Positions 44,620-53,017 of a DNA stretch of 64,000 nt are shown one piece after another (within the stretch, counting starts at the first letter, position 1; each line of letters opens with the position of its first letter). The notes under the pieces are model-generated. The model had not been told where the DNA came from. It made no database searches and saw only the letters and a program-made list of their open reading frames with translations. The translations under genes and the position numbers were made by a program. This stretch comes from Herminiimonas arsenitoxidans (GTDB lineage Bacteria; Pseudomonadota; Gammaproteobacteria; Burkholderiales; Burkholderiaceae_D), in NCBI RefSeq assembly GCF_900130075.1, contig NZ_LT671418.1:3658001-3722000 (forward strand), read 5' to 3'.

Positions 44620-46635
44620 ATGTCATATCAAGTTCTTGCCCGTAAATATCGTCCGAAAAGCTTCGACACTCTCGTCGGGCAAGAGCACGTCGTGCGAGCC
44701 TTGACGCATGCGCTGGATAATCAACGTCTGCATCATGCCTATCTGTTCACAGGTACACGCGGTGTTGGCAAGACCACGCTCTCGCGGATTTTGGCCAAAT
44801 CGTTCAATTGCATAGGCCCGGACGGTAATGGTGGCATTACGTCAACGCCTTGCGGTGTGTGTGATGCATGCGTCGCGATTGATGCCGGCCGCTTTGTTGA
44901 CTATATAGAGATGGATGCCGCGTCGAATCGCGGTGTCGATGAAATGGCGCAGCTACTGGAGCAGGCGGTGTACGCACCGTCGAATGCGCGCTTCAAGGTC
45001 TATATGATCGATGAGGTGCACATGCTCACCAACCATGCGTTCAACTCGATGCTGAAAACGCTGGAAGAGCCGCCGGAACACGTCAAATTCATACTGGCAA
45101 CAACCGATCCGCAAAAAATTCCGGTCACCGTCTTGTCACGTTGTCTGCAATTCAATCTGAAACAAATGCCGCCCGGCCATATCGTCTCGCATCTGGACAA
45201 TATCCTCGGGCAGGAAAATATCGAATTCGAAACACCTGCGTTGCGTTTGCTGGCGCAAGGCGCACACGGCTCCATGCGCGACGCCTTGTCATTAACTGAT
45301 CAGGCGATTGCCTACGCCGCCGGTAAAGTCACGCTGGATGCAGTGCAGGGCATGTTGGGTGCGCTCGATCAATCCTTCTTGATACGCTTGCTCGATGCAT
45401 TGGCTGAGAAAGATGGCGCGGGTTTGCTGGCAGTTGCTGATGAGATGGCAACACGCAGCCTGTCATATAACGCAGCCTTACAGGACCTGGGTTCTTTGTT
45501 GCATCGCATAGCCTTGGCCAAGACGGTGCCGGCTGCAGTACCCGACGATCTGCCGGAATACGATGACGTGCTGCGATTGGCCGCGCTGTTCGATGCAGAA
45601 GAAATACAACTGTTTTACCAAATTGCCGTGCATGGCCGTAATGAATTGGGCTTGGCACCGGATGAATATGCCGGCTTCTCGATGACCTTGTTGCGCATGC
45701 TGGCTTTCCGTCCGGGCTTTGGTCCGGCCGAAGCCAAACCTGCCGTCGCTGCTGCTCCTGCGGCACGTCCGGCTGCAACGGCAAGTCCAGCAGCGCCGGC
45801 ACCAACTGCTGCCGCACCAGCTGCACGCTTGAGCGCAGCACCGCAAGCAGCCAGCACCAGTGCACCGGTTGCTCGCCCGACAGGAGCGATGAGCCCGGCG
45901 CGTGCTGCGCTGGAAGCAGCGCGTGCCGGCGTCAAGGGTGCTGCACCATCGGCACCTGCAGCGCGTGCGCCAGTTGCGCCTCCAGTTCCGGCCGCTCCTG
46001 CTGCTCCGGTGGCAACGGCAGTGGTAGATAGATCGCCGTCCATCGATATGGCACCGGCACCACCGTGGGATGATGAGCCGCCGTTTGCCGGCAGCAATGG
46101 TGAGCAAGAGTTTTCCAGCCCTGTGGCTCAAAAAAAAACTGAACCGGAATCTGCCGCAGTAGCAGAACCCGTAGTAATGCCAGCACCTGTGGTGGAAGCG
46201 CCGCGTGTTGCACGTGCGTTCACATTGCATCCGGTAGAGAGCCTGAAATGGGATGGCAACTGGCCTGCGCTGGCGGCTATCTTGCCGGTGCGTGGCGTCG
46301 CGCAACAATTGGCTTTGCAGAGCGAATTGCTCAAATGCGGACCAACTCCCGAGAGCGCGCAGATTACCTTTGACTTGCTGGTGGCGGTAGATGTCTTGCT
46401 GGCTAATGGCAGTGCAGAAAAATTGACGACTGTATTGTCCGAACATTTTGGCCAAACCATACGCGTGCAAACCACGATAGGTGCCGTAGAACACACCGCC
46501 AGTGCAGCTGCGATGGCAGACCGCGCCGAGCGGCAACGTGATGCAGAACAATCGATGCAGGAAGATCCCTTCGTACAAAAACTGATGCGTGAATTCGGTG
46601 CGACCATCGTGCCGGGATCGGTCAAGCCGGTTTGA
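44620..46635 (+). CDS. dnaX: DNA polymerase III subunit tau (and probably gamma)
   Basis: A 671-residue clamp-loader subunit. It has an AAA+ ATPase core with Walker A GTRGVGKTT (Lys51), zinc cysteines Cys64, Cys78, Cys81, Cys84, Walker B YMIDEVHML and the SRC arginine finger, then domain III to about residue 370. Next comes a long Ala/Pro-rich linker (about 375-490) and the tau-specific C-terminus (LHPVESLKWDGNWPALAAIL ... FVQKLMREFGA) that binds polymerase and helicase. A nine-A run at 46130-46138 lies at the linker end. A -1 shift there reads QKKN then stop, giving a 507-residue gamma-like product. ATG 44620 starts the canonical MSYQVLARKYRP. First gene of dnaX-ybaB-recR. Confidence 0.95.
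   Translation: MSYQVLARKYRPKSFDTLVGQEHVVRALTHALDNQRLHHAYLFTGTRGVGKTTLSRILAKSFNCIGPDGNGGITSTPCGVCDACVAIDAGRFVDYIEMDAASNRGVDEMAQLLEQAVYAPSNARFKVYMIDEVHMLTNHAFNSMLKTLEEPPEHVKFILATTDPQKIPVTVLSRCLQFNLKQMPPGHIVSHLDNILGQENIEFETPALRLLAQGAHGSMRDALSLTDQAIAYAAGKVTLDAVQGMLGALDQSFLIRLLDALAEKDGAGLLAVADEMATRSLSYNAALQDLGSLLHRIALAKTVPAAVPDDLPEYDDVLRLAALFDAEEIQLFYQIAVHGRNELGLAPDEYAGFSMTLLRMLAFRPGFGPAEAKPAVAAAPAARPAATASPAAPAPTAAAPAARLSAAPQAASTSAPVARPTGAMSPARAALEAARAGVKGAAPSAPAARAPVAPPVPAAPAAPVATAVVDRSPSIDMAPAPPWDDEPPFAGSNGEQEFSSPVAQKKTEPESAAVAEPVVMPAPVVEAPRVARAFTLHPVESLKWDGNWPALAAILPVRGVAQQLALQSELLKCGPTPESAQITFDLLVAVDVLLANGSAEKLTTVLSEHFGQTIRVQTTIGAVEHTASAAAMADRAERQRDAEQSMQEDPFVQKLMREFGATIVPGSVKPV
46130..46138 (+). 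promoter_or_regulatory. candidate slippage/frameshift site in dnaX
   Basis: Nine consecutive A bases, read in frame as (C)AA AAA AAA A(CT). One extra A or a -1 shift gives AAC TGA, an immediate stop. One lost A or a +1 shift reaches TAG after seven codons. It sits between the clamp-loader core and the tau-specific domain, where other bacteria make gamma. Confidence 0.6.
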
Positions 46636-46687
46636 TCACGCAGAACTATCCATTTCTTCAATCCGAATTATTTAAAGGAGCAACATC

Positions 46688-47014
46688 ATGATGAAAAACC
46701 AATTGGCTGGCCTGATGAAGCAGGCGCAAGCAATGCAAGACAACATGAAAAAGATGCAAGAGCAGTTGGCATTGATTGAAGTCGAAGGTCAATCTGGCGC
46801 AGGCTTGGTCAAGATCGTCATGTCGTGCAAAAACGATGTGAAACGTGTGTCCATCGATCCATCCTTGCTGGCTGACGACAAAGACATGTTGGAAGACTTG
46901 GTTGCTGCAGCATTCAACGATGCAGTGCGTAAAGCAGAAGCGACATCGCAAGAGAAAATGTCCGGTGCAACTGCTGGCATGCCTTTGCCTCCTGGCTTCA
47001 AAATGCCTTTCTAA
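46688..47014 (+). CDS. YbaB/EbfC nucleoid-associated protein
   Basis: A 108-residue dimeric DNA-binding protein of the YbaB/EbfC family, recognised by [20 protein letters not shown], the [20 protein letters not shown] turn and [11 protein letters not shown]. It lies between dnaX and recR, as in most proteobacteria. AAAGGAG precedes the first of two tandem ATGs by 7 nt. The C-terminal Gly/Pro tail ([12 protein letters not shown]) is family-like. Confidence 0.94.
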   Translation: MMKNQLAGLMKQAQAMQDNMKKMQEQLALIEVEGQSGAGLVKIVMSCKNDVKRVSIDPSLLADDKDMLEDLVAAAFNDAVRKAEATSQEKMSGATAGMPLPPGFKMPF

Positions 47015-47051
47015 GATTTAATTTTCGTAGCCTGTTGAAAGAAGCCGCTTT

Positions 47052-47648
47052 TTGAAAACGCCATCCAGTCTCGATTTTTTGACCGAAGCATTGCGCCGCC
47101 TGCCGGGTGTAGGCCCTAAGTCTGCGCAACGTATGGCGTATCACTTGATGCAGCACGACAGAGATGGCGCTGCCATGCTCGGTCGTGCCTTGTCGCAAGC
47201 GGTGGAGAAGGTGCAGCACTGTGCGATGTGCAATACCTTCACCGAACATGCAGTATGCGAAACTTGTCTTGATGCGGAACGCAATCCAGCCTTGTTGTGC
47301 GTGGTCGAAACGCCGGGCGATCAATTGATGATCGAACAGACGTTGACGTTCAAGGGCCTGTACTTCGTATTGATGGGACGTTTGTCGCCGCTCGATGGTA
47401 TAGGTCCCAAAGATATACATCTGGAAAAATTGATCGGTCGTGCCACTGATGGCATCGTGCAGGAAGTCGTGCTGGCGACCAATTTCACCAATGAAGGTGA
47501 GGCAACTGCGCATTACATCAGCGAGACGCTGAAAGCGCGCGGCTTGAAAGTCAGTCGTCTGGCGCGTGGGGTGCCGGTTGGTGGTGAGCTGGAATATGTC
47601 GATGCCGGCACAATCGCACGTGCGATGCTGGATAGACGTACGACCTAA
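47052..47648 (+). CDS. recR: recombination mediator RecR
   Basis: A 198-residue RecFOR-pathway protein. It has a helix-hairpin-helix ([19 protein letters not shown]), a four-cysteine zinc finger ([16 protein letters not shown]), a Toprim domain ([31 protein letters not shown]) and the C-terminal Walker-B-like [18 protein letters not shown]. The start is TTG 47052, which fits family length; no in-frame ATG lies close to the N-terminus. Co-transcribed with dnaX and ybaB. Confidence 0.94.
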   Translation: MKTPSSLDFLTEALRRLPGVGPKSAQRMAYHLMQHDRDGAAMLGRALSQAVEKVQHCAMCNTFTEHAVCETCLDAERNPALLCVVETPGDQLMIEQTLTFKGLYFVLMGRLSPLDGIGPKDIHLEKLIGRATDGIVQEVVLATNFTNEGEATAHYISETLKARGLKVSRLARGVPVGGELEYVDAGTIARAMLDRRTT

Positions 47649-47746
47649 TACCTAATGCCTGTAATATCGTCGTCATCAGGCGTCGATAGCATAGTTTGCA
47701 AACGGTACTACAGCTTGATGTTTCATCTTTTATAAAGGTGATCGCA

Positions 47747-48406
47747 ATGTTTACCCACTCTCCAGAAAATCAAAGTTGGTTGCGCGCAAAATGGCAAACG
47801 CTGGTGACTTCAGTTTCTGCCGATCGTGCGGCATCCGATGCGGTATGGGATGAATTGATCCGGCATTATTCTGAGCCACATCGTACTTATCACAATCTAT
47901 CGCATGTCATGGTCTTGCTACGCTATGCAGAAGCCCATCGCCATCAAATCAATCGACCAGAAATAGTGGAATTCTCTATTTGGTTCCACGACGTGATTTA
48001 CGATACGCATCTGAAAGACAATGAACGGCGTAGTGCGGAATGGGCGCGTCGAGCCATGATTGCAATGCAAATCGATGAACACCATATTCCGCCAGTCATG
48101 GAATGCATCATCGCCACCGAGCGACATGAAATTACCTCGCCGCGCATCGTTGATCTGCCCTTGTTCCTCGATATGGATCTCACTATTCTTGGTGCAAAAG
48201 AAGCTGTCTACAAGGAATATAGCGAAGTCATACGGGCTGAATACAGTTGGGTGCCGATAGAGGAATATCGGATCGCGCGTGGTAAATTTTTGCAGCGCTT
48301 TCTGGAACGACCATCCTTATTTTTTACACCGACCATGGCAGCAACGCTTGAACATCAAGCGCGCTTGAATCTCGAGTCCGAATTACGCGAACTTGCACAT
48401 ATCTAA
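47747..48406 (+). CDS. HD-superfamily predicted metal-dependent phosphohydrolase
   Basis: A 219-residue member of the COG4339-type HD family. Metal ligands are visible as YHNLSH near the N-terminus, IWFHDVIYD (the HD pair) and FLDMDLTILG. Substrate unknown; homologues are annotated only as predicted HD hydrolases or putative N-methyl-D-aspartate receptor NMDAR2C-like proteins. ATG 47747 is selected because AAAGGTG precedes it; the frame extends 17 codons upstream. It lies 6 bp before the CoA-transferase gene, so the two are likely in one operon, with no obvious functional link. Confidence 0.82.
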   Translation: MFTHSPENQSWLRAKWQTLVTSVSADRAASDAVWDELIRHYSEPHRTYHNLSHVMVLLRYAEAHRHQINRPEIVEFSIWFHDVIYDTHLKDNERRSAEWARRAMIAMQIDEHHIPPVMECIIATERHEITSPRIVDLPLFLDMDLTILGAKEAVYKEYSEVIRAEYSWVPIEEYRIARGKFLQRFLERPSLFFTPTMAATLEHQARLNLESELRELAHI

Positions 48407-48412
48407 AAACAC

Positions 48413-49657
48413 ATGAAGAAAACAGCATCATCCGGCCCTTTGGCCGGCATCAAGGTTCTGGAGCTGGGCACATTGATCGCAGGCCCATTCTGCTCGCGCA
48501 TGCTGGCAGAATTTGGCGCAGACGTTATCAAGATCGAATCGCCGGATGGCGGCGATCCAATTCGTCAATGGCGCGTATTGAAGGATGGCACTTCGTTGTG
48601 GTGGTCGGTGCAGTCGCGTAACAAGAAAAGTCTGACCTTGAATCTGAAAGATCCACGCGGACAAGAGATAGCCAAGAAGCTGGCGCTGGAAGCAGACATC
48701 ATCATCGAGAATTACAGACCCGGCGTGCTGGAAAAATGGTCGTTAGGTTACGAACAATTGAAGGCGGAAAATCCGGCAACCATCATGGTGCGTCTATCCG
48801 GTTTCGGTCAGACCGGACCGTTGAAAGATCAGCCGGGCTTTGGCGCGATAGGTGAGTCGATGGGCGGATTACGTTATGTCTCCGGCTTCCCGGATCGGCC
48901 ACCATTGCGTGTTGGGATTTCCATAGGCGATTCGGTGGCTGCTTTGCATGGCGTCATAGGCGCGATGATGGCGTTGCGTCATCGTGATACAACCGGCGGC
49001 CGTTGGAACGGCAAGAACGGCGATGAGTTGGTTGCTGGGCAAGGTCAGATGATAGATGTGGCTTTGTATGAAGCAGTGTTCAATATGATGGAATCGCTGG
49101 TGCCGGAATACGATTACGCAGGCGTGGTACGTGAACGTACTGGTGGTGCTTTACCTGGCATCGTGCCATCGAATACCTACAGGACTGGTGATGGTGAAAA
49201 CATCGTGATCGCCGGCAATGGTGATGCCATCTTCAAGCGTTTGATGCTGGCGATGGGACGCGACGATCTGGCTAACGATACTCAGTTGGCACGCAACGAT
49301 GGCCGTGTGCCACGTACTGCAGAGATAGATGCAGCAATACAAGCATGGTGCGCGACGCAGACTATAGCAAGCGCGCTTGAAATATTGCAAAAGGCCGATG
49401 TGCCGGTGGGTAAAATCTATTCGATACGCGACATGATGAGTGATCCACAATTTCTTGCGCGCAAGATGTTTGAGCAGCATGCATTTGCAGACGGCACACC
49501 TATCAAGCTGCCTGCCATCACGCCTAAATTGTCCGAAACGCCGGGTGAAACAAAATGGCTGGGCCCAGCTTTGGGTGAGCATACGGATGATGTATTACGC
49601 ACACTGGGTTATGATGATGCGGGCATTGCCGAATTAAGACGCGACGGCGTAGTCTAA
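48413..49657 (+). CDS. class III (CaiB/BaiF/Frc-type) CoA-transferase
   Basis: A 414-residue formyl-CoA-transferase-fold enzyme. Family motifs: PLAGIKVLELGTLIAGPFCS, LAEFGADVIKIESPDGGDPI, NKKSLTLNLKDPRG, IIENYRPGVLEKWSLGYE, RLSGFGQTGPLKDQPGFG and the catalytic Asp173 in ISIGDSVAALHG. A sequence of GQGQMIDVALYEA follows. It should move CoA between carboxylic acids by covalent Asp-CoA chemistry. Similar proteins are often called succinate-hydroxymethylglutarate or L-carnitine CoA-transferases, but no partner gene fixes the substrates. Confidence 0.9.
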   Translation: MKKTASSGPLAGIKVLELGTLIAGPFCSRMLAEFGADVIKIESPDGGDPIRQWRVLKDGTSLWWSVQSRNKKSLTLNLKDPRGQEIAKKLALEADIIIENYRPGVLEKWSLGYEQLKAENPATIMVRLSGFGQTGPLKDQPGFGAIGESMGGLRYVSGFPDRPPLRVGISIGDSVAALHGVIGAMMALRHRDTTGGRWNGKNGDELVAGQGQMIDVALYEAVFNMMESLVPEYDYAGVVRERTGGALPGIVPSNTYRTGDGENIVIAGNGDAIFKRLMLAMGRDDLANDTQLARNDGRVPRTAEIDAAIQAWCATQTIASALEILQKADVPVGKIYSIRDMMSDPQFLARKMFEQHAFADGTPIKLPAITPKLSETPGETKWLGPALGEHTDDVLRTLGYDDAGIAELRRDGVV

Positions 49658-49680
49658 AAACGCCGCGAACAGAGGACGAC

Positions 49681-49770
49681 ATGAATAAAAATTTCTTTAA
49701 GCAGTTTGCCATTGCTTTGGTGCTTTTCTTACTTGGCTACTGGACGTTTAACGGTTTGCTTTTTAACTGA
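49681..49770 (+). CDS. 29-residue single-span membrane peptide
   Basis: A short open frame starting ATG 49681 right after AGAGGACGAC, 23 bp past the CoA-transferase stop. The product begins MNKNFFKQF, continues with a hydrophobic AIALVLFLLGYW stretch and ends NGLLFN before TGA. The basic N-terminus, single hydrophobic helix and good ribosome site are typical of small membrane proteins. Function unknown; expression needs testing. Confidence 0.5.
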   Translation: MNKNFFKQFAIALVLFLLGYWTFNGLLFN

Positions 49771-49951
49771 TTTCCTCAATGGCAGAGCACACTCTATGTG
49801 TTCCTGTCTTGTTGAAACAGGATGATTTTTGTGTTGTCATGCTAATGAAGTAAATTCGCAAGGGAACTTCGCCGTATTGGTTTTATCGTAGCAAAGCTGT
49901 TTGCAGTATAGATTTCCATCGACTTTCCGATTTTTTCAAAGGAGGTACATC

Positions 49952-50329
49952 GTGGGTATTCTCAGTACTATTTTCAGCAAGATATTTCCATCCTCACACG
50001 CCGCTCCGGCTCCATCTACACCTGCGGCAACTACATCAGCAGCGCCTGCAGCACCAGCCACACCGGCTCAACAAGTCGATGTGGAAGCCATTCTGAATGG
50101 CTTGGCACAAAAAAATCCACAGAAGCTGAACTGGAGTACTTCTATTGTCGATTTGATGAAGCTGCTGGATATGGATAGCAGTCTGACTGCTCGCAAAACT
50201 TTGGCGCAAGAGTTGAATTACACCGGCGATACCAACGATTCGGCATCCATGAATATCTGGTTGCACAAGCAAGTGATGATCAAGGTATCCGAAAATGGTG
50301 GCAAGGTGCCGGATGCATTGAAGCACTGA
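49952..50329 (+). CDS. DUF3597 domain protein
   Basis: A 125-residue protein of the DUF3597 family, recognised by the start VGILSTIFSKIFP, an Ala/Pro/Thr-rich linker (about 12-38) and a conserved helical domain with DVEAILNGLAQKNPQKLNWSTSIVDLMKLLDMDSSL, LAQELNY and NIWLHKQVM. No function is known for the family. GTG 49952 is chosen because a perfect AAAGGAGGT lies 6 nt upstream; an ATG at 49901 lacks any ribosome site. A strong terminator follows. Confidence 0.85.
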   Translation: MGILSTIFSKIFPSSHAAPAPSTPAATTSAAPAAPATPAQQVDVEAILNGLAQKNPQKLNWSTSIVDLMKLLDMDSSLTARKTLAQELNYTGDTNDSASMNIWLHKQVMIKVSENGGKVPDALKH

Positions 50330-50344
50330 TAAGTTAGTTTTTAT

Positions 50345-50395
50345 AAAAAATGCGGATCGTGTTTCACTGATGAAGTGAAATACGATCCGCATTTT
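50345..50395. terminator. bidirectional terminator after the DUF3597 gene
   Basis: About 20-bp stem AAAAATGCGGATCGTgTTTCAC against GTGAAAtACGATCCGCATTTTT with loop TGATGA. It lies between convergent genes and serves both. Confidence 0.92.
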
Positions 50396-50442
50396 TCATT
50401 CAAGGCAGGAAGAGCATGATTCGTGTCTTCTGCTTAAAGAAT

Positions 50443-51024
50443 TTATTCTGTTCTTTCAAATACCCGCTCTATACGTTTGTCAGGTACCAGCCACAAGATA
50501 GCAACCAGCACATAGATGCTGATGGAAATCCATTCAAACCAGAAGGCAGCTGGAATGGCGATGGCATACAGAACGGGTGATATCTTGCCTTTCCAGTCCT
50601 TGCCAATCGCACGTTGCAAGAGAGAGTTCTTTCCTTGAGCGGAGATGATCAAACGTTCAAGCACCCAGTAGGCAAGGGAAGACATGAGCAATATCACGCC
50701 ATAAATTGCCGACGGCATGGCACCGAAATGGTTTTCGCCCATCCAGCCAGTGACGAAGGGAATTAGCGATAACCAGAAAAGCAAATGCAGATTAGCCCAT
50801 AGCATTGCACCACTGACCTTTTCAGTGGTGTGCAACATGTGGTGATGGTTGTTCCAGTAAATGCCGAGATAGATAAAGCTCAATACATAACTCAGAAATA
50901 CAGGAATGAGCGGTTTGAGAGCTTCGATACTTTCGCCGTGAGGCACTTTCAATTCCAGCACCATGATGGTGATGAGTATGGCGATGACACCATCGCTGAA
51001 TGCTTCGACCCGACTTTTTCCCAT
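50443..51024 (-). CDS. TMEM175-family (DUF1211) potassium channel-like protein
   Basis: A 193-residue membrane protein with six predicted helices and the TM1 signature RVEAFSDGVIAI, which lines the pore and forms the hydrophobic filter in TMEM175 channels. The second half keeps the NHHHMLHTTEKVSG and LLFWLSLIPFVTGW segments of bacterial members. Bacterial TMEM175 proteins form tetramers and conduct K+. Single gene with no obvious partner. Confidence 0.88.
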   Translation of the reverse strand: MGKSRVEAFSDGVIAILITIMVLELKVPHGESIEALKPLIPVFLSYVLSFIYLGIYWNNHHHMLHTTEKVSGAMLWANLHLLFWLSLIPFVTGWMGENHFGAMPSAIYGVILLMSSLAYWVLERLIISAQGKNSLLQRAIGKDWKGKISPVLYAIAIPAAFWFEWISISIYVLVAILWLVPDKRIERVFERTE

Positions 51025-51111
51025 ACTTGCCTCACGTTTTTAAGGGAGTGACCTTTTGTAAAAACTGCCAGCAAGTAAGACGGAAGAACGTAGCGTCTTC
51101 CGTCGCTTGGA

Positions 51112-52047
51112 TTATTTCAACGCTTCAACCAATTTATCCAGTTTCACTGCATCCACACAGAATGCGCGTATGCCTTCAGCCAGTTTCTCAGTGGCCATTG
51201 CATCGTCGTTCAACATGCTGCGGAAGGTTTTTTCATCCAGCGTGAGTTTCTGGAGATCTGCATTTTTTGCTTCTGCCGGCACGAGCTTGCGTGTCAGCGG
51301 TGCATCGGATTCGGCTAGCTTCTGTAACAATTCCGGGCTGATAGTCAGCAGATCGCAGCCGGCCAGTTCGACGATTTGCGAAGTATTGCGGAAGCTTGCA
51401 CCCATTACTTCAGTGGCGTAACCGAACTTGCGGTAGTAGGTGTAGATGCGTTTAACCGATTGCACGCCAGGATCGTCCGCGCCGGTGTAGTCGGTACCGT
51501 TCGATTTCTTGTACCAGTCGTAGATGCGGCCGACGAATGGCGAGATCAGTTGTACGCGTGCATCGGCGCAGGCAATGGCTTGCGGTAAGGAGAACAGCAG
51601 AGTCAGATTGCATTGTATGCCTTCTTGTTCCAATACCTGTGCGGCACGTATGCCTTCCCATGTCGATGCGATTTTGATCAGCACGCGATCGCGCGAGATG
51701 CCCGCTTCTTCGTACAGACGGATCAGCGTGCGGCCTTTTTCAATGGAGCCTTCAGTATCGAAGGACAGGCGTGCATCGGTTTCGGTTGAGACACGACCAG
51801 GAATGACTTTGAGGATTTCTTGCCCAAACGCGACTAGCAGATGGTCAATAATTTCGTTGGTGCTTTTGCCGGCATGGTCGCGTGCGACCTTTTCCATGAT
51901 GGGCTTGTACTCATCCTTTTGCACCGCCTTCAGGATCAGCGATGGATTGGTTGTTGCATCTTGCGGTGCAAATGCCTTGATCGATTGAAAGTCGCCCGTG
52001 TCGGCAACGATAGTGGTGTATTGCTTCAGTTGTTCGAGTTGGTTCAT
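51112..52047 (-). CDS. tal: transaldolase
   Basis: A 311-residue class I transaldolase (TalB type) of the non-oxidative pentose phosphate pathway. Schiff-base Lys125 sits in [38 protein letters not shown] and [17 protein letters not shown] are standard. It follows hexR by 88 bp on the same strand and is probably the last gene of pgi-zwf-hexR-tal. A hairpin of GACGGAAGA/TCTTCCGTC at 51079-51104 lies just past the stop. Confidence 0.95.
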   Translation of the reverse strand: MNQLEQLKQYTTIVADTGDFQSIKAFAPQDATTNPSLILKAVQKDEYKPIMEKVARDHAGKSTNEIIDHLLVAFGQEILKVIPGRVSTETDARLSFDTEGSIEKGRTLIRLYEEAGISRDRVLIKIASTWEGIRAAQVLEQEGIQCNLTLLFSLPQAIACADARVQLISPFVGRIYDWYKKSNGTDYTGADDPGVQSVKRIYTYYRKFGYATEVMGASFRNTSQIVELAGCDLLTISPELLQKLAESDAPLTRKLVPAEAKNADLQKLTLDEKTFRSMLNDDAMATEKLAEGIRAFCVDAVKLDKLVEALK

Positions 52048-52135
52048 GGCGCAATAGTGAGTTGTCTAGGAATGATCGGTATTGACACTCTTATTGTACG
52101 CAATGTTTCTGCATCTTTGCTGACACTAAAGAAAG

Positions 52136-53002
52136 CTAATTTTTCAGTGGTGCTTGCAGGAAGGAATCGAATTGCAGGTCGAATTTTTGTAGCGCTTTTT
52201 GCGCGTTGACCATTTTCTTGCGACGCTCAGGGCTTAAGCGTAGTGCCAGTCCGACTGCAAGTATGTCGATCACGACCAGATGCGCGAGGCGTGCAGATAT
52301 CGGTGTGTAGGGGTCGGTGTGGAAGTGCAGGTCGATAGGAATCAATATCGTCGCCAACTCTGCCAATGGTGTGCCACTGGGTGCGAGAACGATGATGGCA
52401 GCTCCTGAACTACGTGCTAGCTGTACGCTGCGCAGCAGGGAGAGACTGCTGCCGCGCTGCGAGATGGCGACCACGACATCGCCTTTTTTCAACAAGGATG
52501 CGGCGATGCTGTGTATGTGCGGATCGGAGTAGGCGACCGTCGGTACGCCGGAACGAAAGAATTTGTGTTGTGCATCGGCAGCGATGATACCGGATGTGCC
52601 CTGACCATAAAATTCGATTGTGTTGGCGTTGCCTAAAACCTGCAGCGCTTTTTCGATAGCGTTGGCATCCAGACTGTTGCGCAGATCGAGCAAGGTGTTG
52701 ATCGAGCGATTGCACACCTTGTCGACGATATCTGCCGCCATGTCTTCCAACATGGGTGATTCGCCAGTGCCGGGCGAGAGTGCCAGACCTTGCGCCAGCT
52801 TCAGCTTGAATGCTTGCCAGCCATCAAAGCCTATGGCGCGGCAAAAGCGCACGACCGTTGGTTCTGATACCTCGGCTTTTTTTGCCAATGCGGTGATGTT
52901 TTCTGCAATGGCGAGTTCGGGTTGTTCTAATACGGCGAGTGCGACTCTTTTTTCCGATTTGGAAAGTGAGTCGTACTGTGTGCGTATTGAATCCAGCAGC
53001 AT
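52136..53002 (-). CDS. hexR: HexR, RpiR-family regulator of hexose catabolism
   Basis: A 288-residue RpiR-type regulator with an N-terminal HTH_6 domain (LSKSEKRVALAVLEQPELAI, LAKKAEVSEPTVVRFCRAIGFDGWQAFKLKLAQ) and a sugar-phosphate isomerase (SIS) domain (TIEFYGQGTSGIIAADAQHKFFRSG, VVVAISQRGSSLSLL). In pseudomonads and relatives HexR represses zwf/edd operons and is released by 2-keto-3-deoxy-6-phosphogluconate. Its place directly after zwf, with two matching palindromes in the pgi/edd intergenic region, strongly supports this identity. Confidence 0.93.
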   Translation of the reverse strand: MLLDSIRTQYDSLSKSEKRVALAVLEQPELAIAENITALAKKAEVSEPTVVRFCRAIGFDGWQAFKLKLAQGLALSPGTGESPMLEDMAADIVDKVCNRSINTLLDLRNSLDANAIEKALQVLGNANTIEFYGQGTSGIIAADAQHKFFRSGVPTVAYSDPHIHSIAASLLKKGDVVVAISQRGSSLSLLRSVQLARSSGAAIIVLAPSGTPLAELATILIPIDLHFHTDPYTPISARLAHLVVIDILAVGLALRLSPERRKKMVNAQKALQKFDLQFDSFLQAPLKN

Positions 53003-53017
53003 GCGGGTGTACTCCGC

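Noticed and set aside
45478..46578. 366-codon minus-strand open frame opposite dnaX
   Set aside because: It is the antisense of the Ala/Pro-rich linker and core of dnaX; Cys/Arg-rich composition and no ribosome site. The plus strand is certain.
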